Origin: Sipunculus nudus
Lineage: Eukaryota; Annelida; Sipuncula; Golfingiida; Sipunculidae
Assembly (NCBI GenBank): GCA_026874595.1
Contig: CM049308.1
Coordinates: 80,150,124-80,214,123, forward strand
Length of the DNA stretch: 64,000 bases
Reading direction: 5' to 3'
The notes under the pieces were generated by a model that was not told the origin of the DNA, did not search any database, and worked only from the letters and a program-made list of their open reading frames with translations. The position numbers were made by a program, and so were the translations under genes. Below, piece after piece: positions 48,500-60,775 of the stretch. Position 1 is the first letter of the stretch; each line of letters opens with the position of its first letter.

Positions 48500-51400
48500 T
48501 GTATAGCTGTTACATGGTGAAGGACAGACGGAAGGAAGGAGGGAAGGAGACTGCTCTACGCACTCTGGAGTCACAATGTTAAAATTTTCCAAGATGAGGG
48601 AGGGATGACAGTGATATATTACACTCTGTGTTGTAACCTTGTAAATCTGTTATATGATGATAGATTAAGGGGAGAGGGAGGAAGGGCCACTGGTCCATAC
48701 ACTCTGTTGTCACTGTGAAAAATTGTCTTGCATATTGAGGGAAGGAATAAAGGAAAGTGGTCCATACCCTCTTTAGTCACACTTTACATCAGTTACAGTG
48801 AGGGAAGGCATTACAGTAGTCCATACACTGTTTCAGTATGTAAATCTGTCTCATGATAAATTAGGGAGAGAGGGAGGGGCAGTAGTCTATACATTCCATT
48901 GTCACACTAAATCTAATCACATGATGAAGGAGGGAGTGAGGGACAGTGGTTTATACACTGTGGTGTCACACTGTAAATTATCACATGATGGAGGGAGGGA
49001 GGGACAGTGGTCTTTACACTCTAATGTGACACTGTAAATCTATCAAATGTTGAAGGAGGGAGGGAGGGACAGTGGTCTATACATTGTGTTGTCACACTGT
49101 ATATTATAACATTATGGAGGGAGGGAGGGACAGTAGTCTATAAACTGTGTTGTGACATCTAATCATATGCTGAAGGAGGGAGTGGGGGACAGTGGTCTAT
49201 AGATTGTGTTGTCACTGTAAAACTAATCATGGAGGGAGGAACAGTGATATATACACTGTGTTGTCACACTGTAGATCTATCACATGATGAAGGAGGGAAG
49301 GAGGGACAGTGGTCTATACATTGTGTTGTGACACTGTAAATCTATCACATGTCAAAGGAGGGAGGGGGGCAGTGGTAAATATTTACTTTGTTGTGACCCT
49401 GTTAATATATACACTGCCGTCATACTCTCAATCTATCACATGATGCAGGAGGGAGGGACAGTGGTAAATATACACTGTTGTGACACTGTAAATCTATCAC
49501 ACGATGAAGGAGGGAGGGACAGTGGTCAATATACACTGTTGTGACACTGTAAATCTATCACACAATGAAGGAGGGAGTGACAGTGGTCAATATACACTGT
49601 TGTGGTACTGTAAATCTATCACATGATGAAGGGGGGAGGGAGGGAGGGAGTGACAGTTGTCCGTACTTTGTGTTGTCACACAGTAAATTATCACATGATG
49701 GAGGGAGGGTCAGTGGTCTATTTACAATTTGTTGTGACACTGTAAATCTATCACATGATGAAGGAGGGAAGGAGGGAGTGACAGTTGTCTATACATTGTG
49801 TTGTCACACAGTAAATTATTACATGATGGGGGCAGGGAGGGACAGTGGTCAATATACACTGTTGTGACACTGTAAATCTATCACACGATGAAGGAGGGAG
49901 GGACAGTGGTCAATATACACTGTTGTGACACTGTAAATCTATCACACGATGAAGGAGGGAGGGACAGTGGTCAGTATACACTGTTGTGACACTGTAAATC
50001 TATCACAAGATGAAAGAGGGAGGGACAGTGGTCAATATACACTGTTGTGACACTGTAAATCTATCACACGATGAAGGAGGGAGGGACAGTGGTCAATATA
50101 CACTGTTGTGACACTGTAAATCTATCACACGATAAAGGAGGGAGGGACAGTGGTCAATATACACTGTTGTGACACTGTAAATCTATCACAAGATGAAGGA
50201 GGGAGGGACAGTGGTCAATATACACTGTTTTGACACTGTAAATCTATCACACGATGAAAATCTATCATACGTTTGCATGTCACATGACAATGTTCCATAC
50301 ATTTGCATGTCACTTGTTGAAATCTGTTACTTTACATGATAAAGGAGGGAGGGACAGTGGTCAATATACACTGTTGTGACACTGTAAATCTATCACACAA
50401 TGAAGGAGGGAGTGACAGTGGTTAATATACACTGTTGTGGTACTGTAAATCTATCACATGATGAAGGAGGGAGGGAGGGAGGGAGTGACAGTTGTCCGTA
50501 TTTTGTGTTGTCACACAGTAAATTATCACATGATGGAGGGAGGGTCAGTGGTCTATTTACAATTTGTTGTGACACTGTAAATCTATCACATGATGAAGGA
50601 GGGAAAGAGGGAGTGACAGTTGTCTATACATTGTGTTGTCACACAGTAAATTATCACATGATTGGGGCAGGGAGGGACAGTGGTCAATATACACTGTTGT
50701 GACACTAAATCTATCACACGATGAAGGAGGGAGGGACAGTGGTCAATATACACTGTTGTGATACTGTAAATCTATCACACGATGAAGGAGGGAGGGACAG
50801 TGGTCAGTATACACTGTTGTGACACTGTAAATCTATCACAAGATGAAAGAGGGAGGGACAGTGGTCAATATACACTGTTGTGACACTGTAAATCTATCAC
50901 ACAATGAAGGAGGGAGGGACAGTGGTCAATATACACTGTTGTGACACTGTAAATCTATCACACGATAAAGGAGGGAGGGACAGTGGTCAATATACACTGT
51001 TGTGACACTGTAAATCTATCACAAGATGAAGGAGGGAGGGACAGTGGTCAATATACACTGTTGTGACACTAAATCTATCACACGATGAAAATCTATCATA
51101 CGTTTGCATGTCACATGACAATGTTCCATACATTTGCATGTCACATGTTGAAATCTGTTACTTGATGAGGGATGGAGGGACATCATATTACATGATGAGC
51201 TAGATAAGGAGGGGAGGGCAGTGGTTTATATAATTTGTAAATCTGTCACATGAGGGATCTGAAAAGATGGAAGGACAATGTTGATAAACTCTCTTTTACT
51301 GTTCAAATGTTATTTGATTAGGGATGTTGTTCAGTTGTTCAGACACTCCTGTGATGTCAACTTTTAAATTTGTTACATGATGAGGGAGAATGGTTAACTG

Positions 51401-51560
51401 TGCCTTTAAAACATATATTTCTAATTTAATCATGGGTTTTGGAAGGGAGCAGAAGGATGCAGTGTTTCTGATTTCCTTGGCTGCCAACCTTCATGTTTGT
51501 TACTTCATGAAAAGAAAGGTACAGAGAGAGGTATTGAGGGGCAATGGTCCTTAAATAAGT
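48500..51560 (+). repeat. 61-bp minisatellite array, about 3 kb, with higher-order structure
   Basis: The central units read TGTAAATCTATCACACGATG, AAGGAGGGAGGGACAGTGGT, CAATATACACTGTTGTGACAC, a 61-bp period seen at 49871, 49932 and 49993. Units are nearly identical from about 49440 to 51090 and decay progressively toward both edges. An 835-bp block is duplicated: about 49505-50330 and 50340-51163, each closing with the same non-unit sequence containing CATACGTTTGCATGTCACAT (50267 and 51102). The + strand is purine-rich (GGAGGGAGGGA), favouring triplex or quadruplex structures. Open frames at 49565-49867 and 50400-50702 are by-products of the repeat. Confidence 0.93.
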
Positions 51561-53470
51561 TCTGTGATGTCAGCATGTATGTTTGTTAAATTTAAAAAAT
51601 GCAACATGTAGGTGTATTAAAAAGGGTTTTGGCACAGTTGTGACACAAAAATGCTGTGAAGGATTTGAGTCTGGTGCAACAACTTAAGAAGTGTGGGATG
51701 GGGGTAGAAGTGGTCAGTTCATGCTGTTTATTTGAACAGTTATCTTTAAATACTGATGGCTATGTCTGTGAATAACTTGTAAGCTTCTATCAGATTGATT
51801 TGCTCAGTTATCATTAATATGTTATGCAATCTTGTGTGTTTGGCTGAGCGGACTTCTTATAGTTATCACCATCAGTCTGTCACCGGCAAGCCATTATACA
51901 TGTAATTGTAAGGCTGTGTTTACTTTTTGTGCTATGCTCATTTTAGCTTTTAAATTTGACATTTGTTGAAAGCACTGATGTGCAGAATGTTTGTGTCACA
52001 TGTTGAGGTCTATGAAAAAAAATATCTTGCTAATTAAAAAGACAACCAATGGTTACTTTTTATTTTTCTAATAAATATATGTTTGCTTATATAATTACCA
52101 CAGTGTCAAAGGGAAAGTTAAGTGTGAACTATATGTATAACAAAATATGAACATTTTTTCAAAACACATAAAAATTGATTATTTTTTGTCTTTTTTCCAG
52201 AGTGAAAATTGGTCTCTGATAAATATGATATCAATGGATTCAGTCACCTTTACAGTACATTTTTATGTTGCTTGTCCACCTTTCACATCCTTTTGCAGAC
52301 TACCTGTCGCATGTGAATACCAGAAATGTATAGTTTTGTATATATCACCTGTGTAAGCATATCATCACTCAGCGTATGTGTACACTATGCGTCAGAGCAC
52401 TTTGCATTCTACAGAGATGTATTTTTTATGGACTCCAGGGGGTAACATCCGTGTCAAAGAGGCCAGAGCTTCCTGAAGCCTGGAAAACTTTCAGTAAATT
52501 TACCCCTTTTGATATAGACTGGCACCAGGGTAACACATTGTTATACATTTTCCCCGAGAGGCGACAAGTGCACAATCCAACAGGTTAACACACATAGCAT
52601 GTGTTTGCAGTGTATTTTCAAGACTGATGGCCATGCCTTGTCCCTGCACAGATGTGCATGTCTTTCAAACTGGTCATGGCTGTGGCTGTGATCTTTTTCC
52701 TGACGGTATTTGGATTCATTCTGGAGGAAGTACTGAGGAAACCGTGGGTGGACATATAAAAACAACATGAAAAGAAGCACCCGGGTGATGAGAAGATGAG
52801 CCAGTCAATGCCTCTTTGTTACCCGGTCGCTTCTCATGTCATTCCACTCGAGTGCCTCCGTCATGATCCGGAGGCCAGTTTTTCTGTGACCGCCTCATGA
52901 ATTATATGATAAAAACGGTCTTCTCCAGGGAAGCCCATCCGACTATATAATTGATGGTGATGTTCCCTACTGACAGGCAAAATTATCTGTTAGCATTCAT
53001 CACCCTGTGTCATGATAATTTACCATTTATGAATAGAGTGTTAGGTAATATGTTATACATGTTACAGACTTTATATCTTCTAACTTTGAACTTTGTTCTC
53101 ATAATTCTGTCAATTTTCTTAAAGCCTTTATCTGTCTCAAAACATAATAGTTTATATATGATGTTTGAGTGAAAATTGTATAGACTAAAAAAAATAAATT
53201 TACTTTTATCTGAGTGACCTTATAACAAGAACAGTCATGTGATAACACATTTTGGCGATATTTATCATAAAAGTGTTGATAAAGGCATGATAAGAAGTAT
53301 AAATTTATAAGGCATTTCACTTTGAAAAAAATCTAGTATTTCTTGAAGAAACTGCCTAATCTCACTATTAAAATGTTCATAATTGTGGTAAAGACTTATC
53401 ATTATGTTAAAAACTGATAACATTTTGATCAAATGGCAATTCTTTAAGACCTTTGGCTCTCATTTTGTAA

Positions 53471-53524
53471 GCTCAGCTGATGTCTTCCAAGACAGCTGAG
53501 CGTCATGACCCCTGGGTCACTTGT
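53471..53524 (+). mobile_element. 54-bp internally deleted derivative of the 35603-37726 family
   Basis: It has the 5' terminal GCTCAGCTGA joined directly to TGTCTTCC and then CAGCTGAGCGTCATGACCCC TGGGTCACTTG, the same 3' end as at 37682-37724. Both inverted-repeat ends and the 3' hairpin TGACCCCTGGGTCA are kept; everything internal is missing. Confidence 0.78.
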
Positions 53525-55215
53525 TTAAAGGTTATGTTACATCTTCTTCTTTTGGCCACATTCATACTGTGTTCATACAATCACACAAGGTGAGATATTA
53601 TGGAACTGCATCAACCCATGTGTTTAGTATACCTTGAATTGAAAATTATGACTTGATTTGTGGGTTAAATATGAATTTCCCAGCGAGCAGTCTACCTTTT
53701 GATTAAATGATATCATATCTGAAAGCATTTTAAAATGTGTGCTTCCTTTTTATACCAAAAAAGACCTGTTGGATTGGATAATTTAAAGCACAGCTTAGAA
53801 AACGAATATGTTCAGCTTTTTCAAATAAACATGTATGTGCTTCCTTTGCTACAAGCACCCATTTGTATTAGCTGCTTACTTAAACAAAACCCAGAGAAAT
53901 CACAATTTTTTTGTGCAGTATCAAAGTAACAGTTGTGTTCCATATAACTGCCCAGGGGCAAGTCGGAGACAGTTGGTTGCTTATTTTGTTTTAGTTTGTC
54001 CTATTTCTAGCAGTGTTTGCCTTCCAGGCAGATTAAACTGTTGTGAATAGATGTTGCTAAAACGGTTAAAAACATCAGAAGTTGATTCCCTGGAGGTCTT
54101 GTCAATAGAAAAAGTAAATGCTTAAGAAAACGCAACACTGGCTAATAAAAACATGTCATATGACTTCACGTGGTTTAAATGAAAGTCTGGCAGGTGCTCT
54201 AAAGAGTTGTGTCGAAATTTGTTACAATATCAGTTGGCAGTGACACAGCTGATCATTATGATGACTCCGGGTCAGTTAGGTGCGTGGAATTATCCCTCTA
54301 ATGCCCATATGCTTGCATGGCATATCATTTGATGTTTTATTAAACCAAAATATGCAGTGTCGTGTTATAACATATTGGCCACATATATGAATATAGTCTG
54401 TTCTGGGCGTGTCACTCTTTGGGAAACATGAATGAGATGATATCAGTATTATTTACACAGTTGTTAGGCAGAACGGGAATTATACCAGATATGAGTTCAT
54501 CCAAATGGTCTTGAAGTACTAGAAAAGTGTGGTCAAGCTTCATTTCCAATGTCCCTTTCAGTTTTCAATTTACAATTATTCTCATTCTTTCAGTTGTGAC
54601 CTTTCCCCAGGAAGCAAGATTGCTTTATTTATGCCCTTTTTATATTTATTTAACCCTTCTCTTCTGTTTATGTTCTTAAATAACTAAGATTAATGAATAA
54701 ATAAGATTAATAGGAGTTATGATTGACTCTTTGATAGTTTGTCTTTTCCATACTCCTGTCCCATTGAGATACCTGTAAGCTAAACCTGCAGCTTCATACA
54801 GCCTCAGTAGAAGAAGGTGAGTCTGATAAATAGTTGCCTACCTGGAGGGTCTCTCATTGAAAATGGCAAAAGTTAAGCCATGTTAATCAGGTGATTTTGT
54901 CATCTCTGTTGGCCCTCATGTTCAGGTCATATTATTAATTATGTAAATGAAAATAAATATTCTCTCATTGAAAATGGCAAACATTTAGCCATGCAATTCA
55001 GTTGATTTTGTCATATCTGTTGGCCCTCATGTTCAGGTCATATTATTGTATCCGCCAAAACGAAGTTTTGCGGATACTATGTTTTTGACCGGGTTCCGCC
55101 GCCGCCGCCGCCGCCGCCGCGTTCGTTTCCGGAGAACTCCTCTGAGACTACTGGACAGATTTTTCCGAAACTTACACAAATTATCGGGTCACATGTGAAC
55201 TGGTGCCTAACCAAG

Positions 55216-55227
55216 TGACCTTGACCT
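55216..55227 (-). promoter_or_regulatory. AGGTCAAGGTCA direct repeat in the element
   Basis: TGACCTTGACCT, followed after one base by TGACC, sits in the unique 5' part of the Helentron-like element. It is the same dodecamer as in the elements at 26427 and 27636. Confidence 0.35.
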
Positions 55228-55270
55228 CTGACCTTTCGTCTCTGCCCAGCGTCCGTTTGTGCATCTGTTT

Positions 55271-56400
55271 CCACACATAAACCCATATATCTCGGGAACC
55301 GTTTGACCGATCCGGAAAAAAATTTTACACAAATGTAGCCCTGGGAAAGCTTTATAACATACACAACAAAAGGTGGCGCCACCTGCAACCATGTTTGCAC
55401 AGTGTCCATCTGTTCATCAGCCTGGGGTTAAAATCACTCATATCTCTGCAGTGATTTGACTAATTCACCTAAATTTCGGCATGCATATACATCCTAGATA
55501 GCTTTCTTGATTTTGTGACAGGTGGCGCCACCTACATTCACGTTAACGCTCCACACATAATCCCATATATCTCGGGAACCGTTTGACCGATCCGGAAAAA
55601 AATTTTACACTAATGTAGCCCTGGGATAGCTTTATAACATACACAACAAAAGGTGGCGCCACCTGCAACCATGTTTGCACAGTGTCCATCTGTTCATCAG
55701 CCTGGGGTTAAAATCACTCATATCTCTGCAGTGGTTTGACTAATTCACCTAAAATTCGGCATGCATATACATCCTAGATAGCTTTCTCGATTTTGTGACA
55801 GGTGGCGCCACCTACATTCACGTTAACGCTCCACACATAATCCCATATATCTCGGGAACCGTTTGACCGATCCGGAAAAAAATTTTACACAAATGTAGCC
55901 CTGGGATAGCTTTATTACATACACAACAAAAGGTGGCGCCACCTGCAACCATGTTTGCACAGTGTCCATTTGTTCATCTGCCTGGGGTTAAAATCACTCA
56001 TATCTCTGCAGTGGGTTGACTAATTCACCTAAAATTCGGCATGTGTATACATCCTAGATAGCTTTCTTGATTTTATGACAGGTGGCGCCACCTACATTCA
56101 CGTTAACACTCCACACATAAATCCATATAACTCAGGAACCGTTTAACCGATCAGGAAAAAAATTTTACACAAATGTAGCCCTTGGATAGCTTTATAACAT
56201 GAACAAAAATGGTGGCGCCACCTGCAGCCATTTTTGCACAGCGTCCATCTGTTTGTCTGCTGTAGGATAAAATTACTCATATCTCTGCTGTGGTTTGACT
56301 TTTCCATATGAAATTTTGCATGTGTATATATCTTGGATAGTTTCTCGTTCAAATAACAGGTGGCGCCACCTACAATCATGTTTATGTGGCAGAGATCCAT
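55271..56400 (+). repeat. Four 280-bp internal tandem units with paired GGTGGCGCCACC palindromes
   Basis: Units start CCACACATAA at 55271, 55551, 55831 and 56111, an exact 280-bp period. The first three are almost identical and the fourth is diverged and runs out at about 56400. Each holds two copies of the perfect 14-bp palindrome AGGTGGCGCCACCT, at 55371, 55520, 55651, 55800, 55931, 56080 and 56358; the remaining one at 56210 has one mismatch. The open frames on the minus strand here derive from the repeat. Confidence 0.92.
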
Positions 56401-57039
56401 TCTAATATTTAACACATGTAACTCTATATCCCCTTGCCACTCAATCAATGCCTTACTTCACCTGTCCTTCTCTGATTTTGGCGGATACACGTAGTCGCTT
56501 GTCGACTACCCGTATTCTAGTTAATTATGTAAATGTAAAATAAATATTCTCTCATTGAAAATGGCAAACGTTTAGCCATGCAAATCAGTTGATTTTGTCA
56601 TCTCTGTTGGCCCTTATTCTCAGGTCATATAACTAATTATGTAAATGTAAAATAAACGTCCAACAAATAACCCACATGAGGCCTTGTCATAATTTAAGCT
56701 GTCATACATGACGTTATCTTTGACTCAGTCAACAAGTAAATCAGCTGGAATGATGTCCTCAGCAGCATTTTACAAACTGTTTGTCCACTTTTCCTAGCAT
56801 CCTACTTTTTCTCTCTCTTTTGCCCCAGTCAAATTTGTCCCAATTTTCTTCAATATATTTAAACTTTTTCTCACTGTCTCGTTTTGCTTTAGTGGCATGC
56901 AATGTCAAATGACATGAATTGCAGTGTAAGTCACCAAGTGTGCTTGTGTGATGGTTAGTAACTGTTAGGGGCAGTTTAGATCACCATGTTCACAAACTGG
57001 TAACCAATTGAGCACTGTATGAATATTTATAAAAACATT

Positions 57040-57375
57040 TTCTCATTAATATTTCTTTACATCCTTTTATCAAGAATGAGCATGAATATTATTTTACACA
57101 TCTGGTTTCATTTCCATTTTTGTCCTACTTTAACCTTTATTTTCCTTCTTTTGTCCTTTATCTATATTCTATTCCTACTATTGTCTTACTTTTTTCCTTT
57201 TATTTTCTACATTAGTCGTTTTTACCATATTTCCATTCATACCTTTGTCCTAGTTTTCCTTTTATTTTGATTTTTTTTTTTCATTTTTTTTTTCAATTTT
57301 TTTTTTCATTCTGATTTTTGTCCAGCTTTTCCTTCTATTTTCTACATTTTCCTACTTTTCTCCTTCCATTCTGGC
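57040..57375 (+). repeat. Low-complexity pyrimidine-rich zone
   Basis: Degenerate repeats of TTTTCCTT, TTTTGTCCT and TTCATT with runs of nine or more T near 57270-57306. The open frame 57019-57270 is Phe/Leu/Ile-rich only because of this composition. Confidence 0.7.
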
Positions 57376-59629
57376 TTGTGCTATATTTTGTTAAGTTGTG
57401 CTGAACAGCTTAGCTCAGTTTACTATCAAGTATAAGGAAATATTTTTATATCCACTCATTCAGTGTCTGGTGAGAACATCATAATTTCTTTTAGTAACAT
57501 AGTATTCCATGTAGCATTCCAAGAAGCATTCAGTTTTATGTATGAGAAGAATCATGCAGTTATGTATTTTAGGAGCACTTATATATAATATTGTGTTATA
57601 CCATCCCAGTACATGAGCAGTTAAAAAGATTGATAGGACACACCCAGTGGAAATACCTGCCAATTATGATTAATGGTACCTGCCCTCCTCTTGGAACATG
57701 ACTGTACTGACATACCCTCAGAGAGCATGAAATGCAAACACATTTATTACAGGGGATTCTTACTCCAGGGTAAAATAGGTGTGGATAAAACCTTTATGGT
57801 TCTATCTGTAGTCTCATCACACTTGTATTGCTATGTGACCTATCTTGATTTGATCCTGTCTCATCATGGCAGGACACTGACAGTCTCTCAGATAGCACCC
57901 TGGTTTGGGTGAGATAAGCCTTCATTAGCCCTGCTCCTTATATTTCAAGACCTAGCAACATGTGTATTCATGACTAATGACACAAGAGGTGGAAAGATGG
58001 CCCGTACTTAGGGGGCTAGATAAATATGACCAGTGTCTCAGGCTGGCAAACTTGCACACAAAACCCAGTTGACTTTTCCGTCAGTTTCATTTGTTTGTCC
58101 ACAGCATAAAGGGTTTATGGGCCTTCATTTTACATTGTGCATTGTTTACCCATGAGCTGGTGTTTACGCTTGGTTGGGTTAAGTGTGTAATAAGTTTAAT
58201 ATTCTTGGCCCCTCTCTGTGGTTGTTGGCCAATTCCTTCAATTTGACAATATTGACACCAGAAGGTGGGGAGGAGACTGGTTTCATGATGGGGTCATTGG
58301 GTGCTTGTATGGTCAAAACATGACTGCTGTGGAAAATCATGACTTCAGTTGCACGTAATGCTGTACTTATTGTATTGGTCACGTTTCATTCAGGATTATT
58401 AAACCTCTCATGTCACTTGTGGTCGGCAGTGTCAAATACGTGCCCCACCTGTGGCCTCAGTGTCCTTAGCGTAGCCAAGTCCCAACAGGTTACCAAATGA
58501 TAACATGTCTTCCTAAGTCTCTTCTAGAAAGCTTGAGCAAATATAATGACAGTATCATGATAACTGTGTGACAGTCACCTCAGTGACAACTGTCATACGA
58601 GATCTTATTATTAACTAATGTCCACATATCAGGTGTGGCTTGCCATGCATGTTTTTCACTGATTTATTTGTCCTTAGCACTAAGTGCTGCCAATTACAAT
58701 ACGGCAATATTTGCAATATATATAAAACAATAAAGTTGGGAACCATACGATTGAAGTATATGGCACCCAAAGTAAGAGCTGGTCCAAGTTTATAAGACAC
58801 AAACTAATATTTTTCTTGAAATGTAGGTTTTGATTATGATGTCCAAGCTGTTGGTCACATATATATACAATCACATATGACTGATGTTAATTTAGATTTA
58901 GATTGTTTTCTAAATATAAATTCAACAGTGCAAATGGGATGACCACAGCAGTTTGAAAAATCCAAAGGTCATACAGTTTGAATTTGGACTCTTTCCTTGA
59001 CATTTTCAATCTCTCATGTTGAGTCCTATAACTTGTATGTATTTGTAGACATAAACAAATACAGAGCTGGATACACATAAAAGCTAGAGGCCCCATTACT
59101 GCTCAGTTTTACTATTACAGTCCTGAGCAGTTGGCACAAAGTAAATTGTAATACATAACTCATTTTTGTACAGTTTCTCATGCTATACTTGAAGGTAAAA
59201 TGCATAACAGTAGCACTGTGAGGCCTAGCTGCCAACAGAAGTACACCATTGATTTCAGTGCTGGAAGAGTATGGGATGAACAAAGGGGGGTCCCAGCAGG
59301 TGACAGAGGCCAGACCCACCTGACCAATGTTGTCACTGTCCCCACCCCTTAAAATCACCCCTCTGGGATTCTTCTCAGAGGGTCCAGAGCAGCTGCCCTG
59401 TGTGGTGCACCTTCACCACAGCCTGGTCATGAGAGATCAACTTGCGGGAGTCAAGTATGTGTTTAATCCAAACAGCAGAGTTCCAAGTAGTCAGTTTATG
59501 TGGTCACAGGCGGAGTGAGCCCAAGTCAAAGGGAACAGTGGTGGACACACGTCATTAGAAGACACATTGGTTCTTTGATACATACTCACAGTTCAAAACA
59601 TGACATAGTAGCAATCACAAGGAGACCTG

Positions 59630-59643
59630 TCGCCCTCTGGTGT
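59630..59643 (-). promoter_or_regulatory. Weak CTCF-like match (12/14)
   Basis: The minus-strand reading ACACCAGAGGGCGA fits 12 of 14 core consensus positions. It has low weight without the better matches elsewhere. Confidence 0.15.
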
Positions 59644-60499
59644 TTATACATGATTCAAGTGACCACAATGGACCCTGCTCTGCACCAGTCATTGCTGGAT
59701 CCCACAGATCAAGTGCCTTGTGGGGACAGTTCAGTTAAATAGCCCTTTTGAGAAGGAATAGACAATCTCTCCCTCTCTTTTGATGTGCTTCAAGGAGTGT
59801 TTGTGCTGGTAGATTGTCCAGCGCTGGATTTTGGGGTAGGGTTGCTGCCCTCCAGTGCCTATCAGACCCTTGCTAGTATCATCCCACCTGTCTGGGAAAT
59901 GAACCCCACGTGTGTGGTTTACTGGGAAGTTGTTCAAGCACTATCCCTTGTACATCTGTATCCACCGTTTGTTATGCTGATAAAATCTCAGTCTAAACAC
60001 ACCACATGGTTTTGACTTGGGGCACTAATGACTCATTAACTGTGGCTTTGGTGATAATAACTTGGTCAGGTCACTAACAACCAGATGACTGGTGGTCTCA
60101 AAAAAGCTGTCACCATTAGGATGGTGGTTTATTTACTGATTTTGTTTATATAATATATAAGTGACCTGATTTTACTGACACAATGAGCATGTACATTCTT
60201 TGTGATACAAAGAGTAATATTTAAACAAGTTGTTCATGTTAAATAGAAATACAGGATATTCTCTGATGTACATGATTCAATGTAAACTAAGGTTAAAATA
60301 ATTAAGATGTATGTATAAATTTTAGGTTTATGCAAGAAAATTAGTCTGTGACCATCTGAATGTCATGGACCAGCTGGACTGTGTGCTTCTTTATGATTCT
60401 AGTTGCACTGGGCACTTATAATTACAAGTGCTGAATGTAACTAGAATCATTACTGCATTTGCTTGAAAACAACAACAAGAATGAACTGACTGACTGAAG

Positions 60500-60775
60500 A
60501 TGTTTTAGCTTTATCGAGCAGCTACAGGTTGCTGTAGGCAAGACTCTAGCCCTGCGCACTCCTTAAGCGTAATGTTGATAGAGCCAATAGACATGATGCC
60601 ACACAAACCTTGCAAGAAGCCACGAGAATCTGCAACCTTTTTACCCATACCGGTGACCGGAGAAAGCTACCGCATCCAGAGCCCAAAAGCCCAACACAGG
60701 ACACAAGACCAGCACCAATCTCAGCAAAAGTACCTAGACAATCCAGAGAGCAGAACTCTTTAAAGCTGATCATTG
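60500..60775 (-). repeat. GC-richer unidentified segment, possible dispersed repeat
   Basis: This stretch is more GC-rich than its surroundings and ends abruptly on both sides. On the minus strand it finishes with CTACAGCAACCTGTAG (a hairpin), GCTCGATAAAGC, then CAGTCAGTCAGTTC and TTGTTGTTGTTTTC, which looks like the simple tail of a retroposed element. A 90-codon open frame (60546-60818, minus) is Cys/Leu/Ser-rich without recognisable domains. No second copy is in the window. Confidence 0.3.

Larger units (their letters stand above)
55048..56522 (+). mobile_element. Helentron/HINE-like element, about 1.47 kb
   Basis: The 5' end folds as ATCCGCCAAAAC-GAA-GTTTTGCGGAT. A CCG array (about 55096-55120) follows, then a 150-bp unique part, then four 280-bp tandem units from 55271. 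Near the 3' end GGCGGATAC inverts the 5' terminus, followed by the hairpin GTAGTCGCTTGTCGACTAC (56491-56509) and terminal ATTCTAG before TT. The tandem-repeat host gives the empty site, so borders are known to within two bases (TT ambiguity). There is no target duplication beyond that and no helicase frame. This is the best preserved of the rolling-circle-like elements here. Confidence 0.82.
54851..56660 (+). repeat. Three-copy tandem repeat, about 111 bp, split by a Helentron-like insertion
   Basis: Units begin CTCTCATTGAAAATGGCAAA at 54851, 54962 and 56549 and contain GATTTTGTCAT, CTGTTGGCCCT, CAGGTCATAT and AATTATGTAAATG. Between units 2 and 3 the 1.47-kb element 55048-56522 interrupts the array exactly before AATTATGTAAATG. 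Removing it restores the 111-112 bp period. Confidence 0.88.

Noticed and set aside
49565-50702. Two near-identical 100-codon frames and their minus-strand 60-codon partners
   Set aside because: They are produced by the 61-bp minisatellite and its 835-bp duplication.
48500-51560. CRISPR-like repeat-spacer array
   Set aside because: Whole 61-bp units repeat without unique spacers, in animal nuclear DNA; it is a minisatellite.
55077-56448. Minus-strand frames of 61-110 codons within the Helentron-like element
   Set aside because: They follow the tandem units and the CCG array (poly-Gly) and contain no helicase or other domain.
57019-57270. Membrane-protein-like 83-codon frame
   Set aside because: Hydrophobicity comes from a T- and C-rich low-complexity zone.
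58179-60015. Several short frames on both strands
   Set aside because: No recognisable product, and overlapping frames on opposite strands look equally unconvincing.
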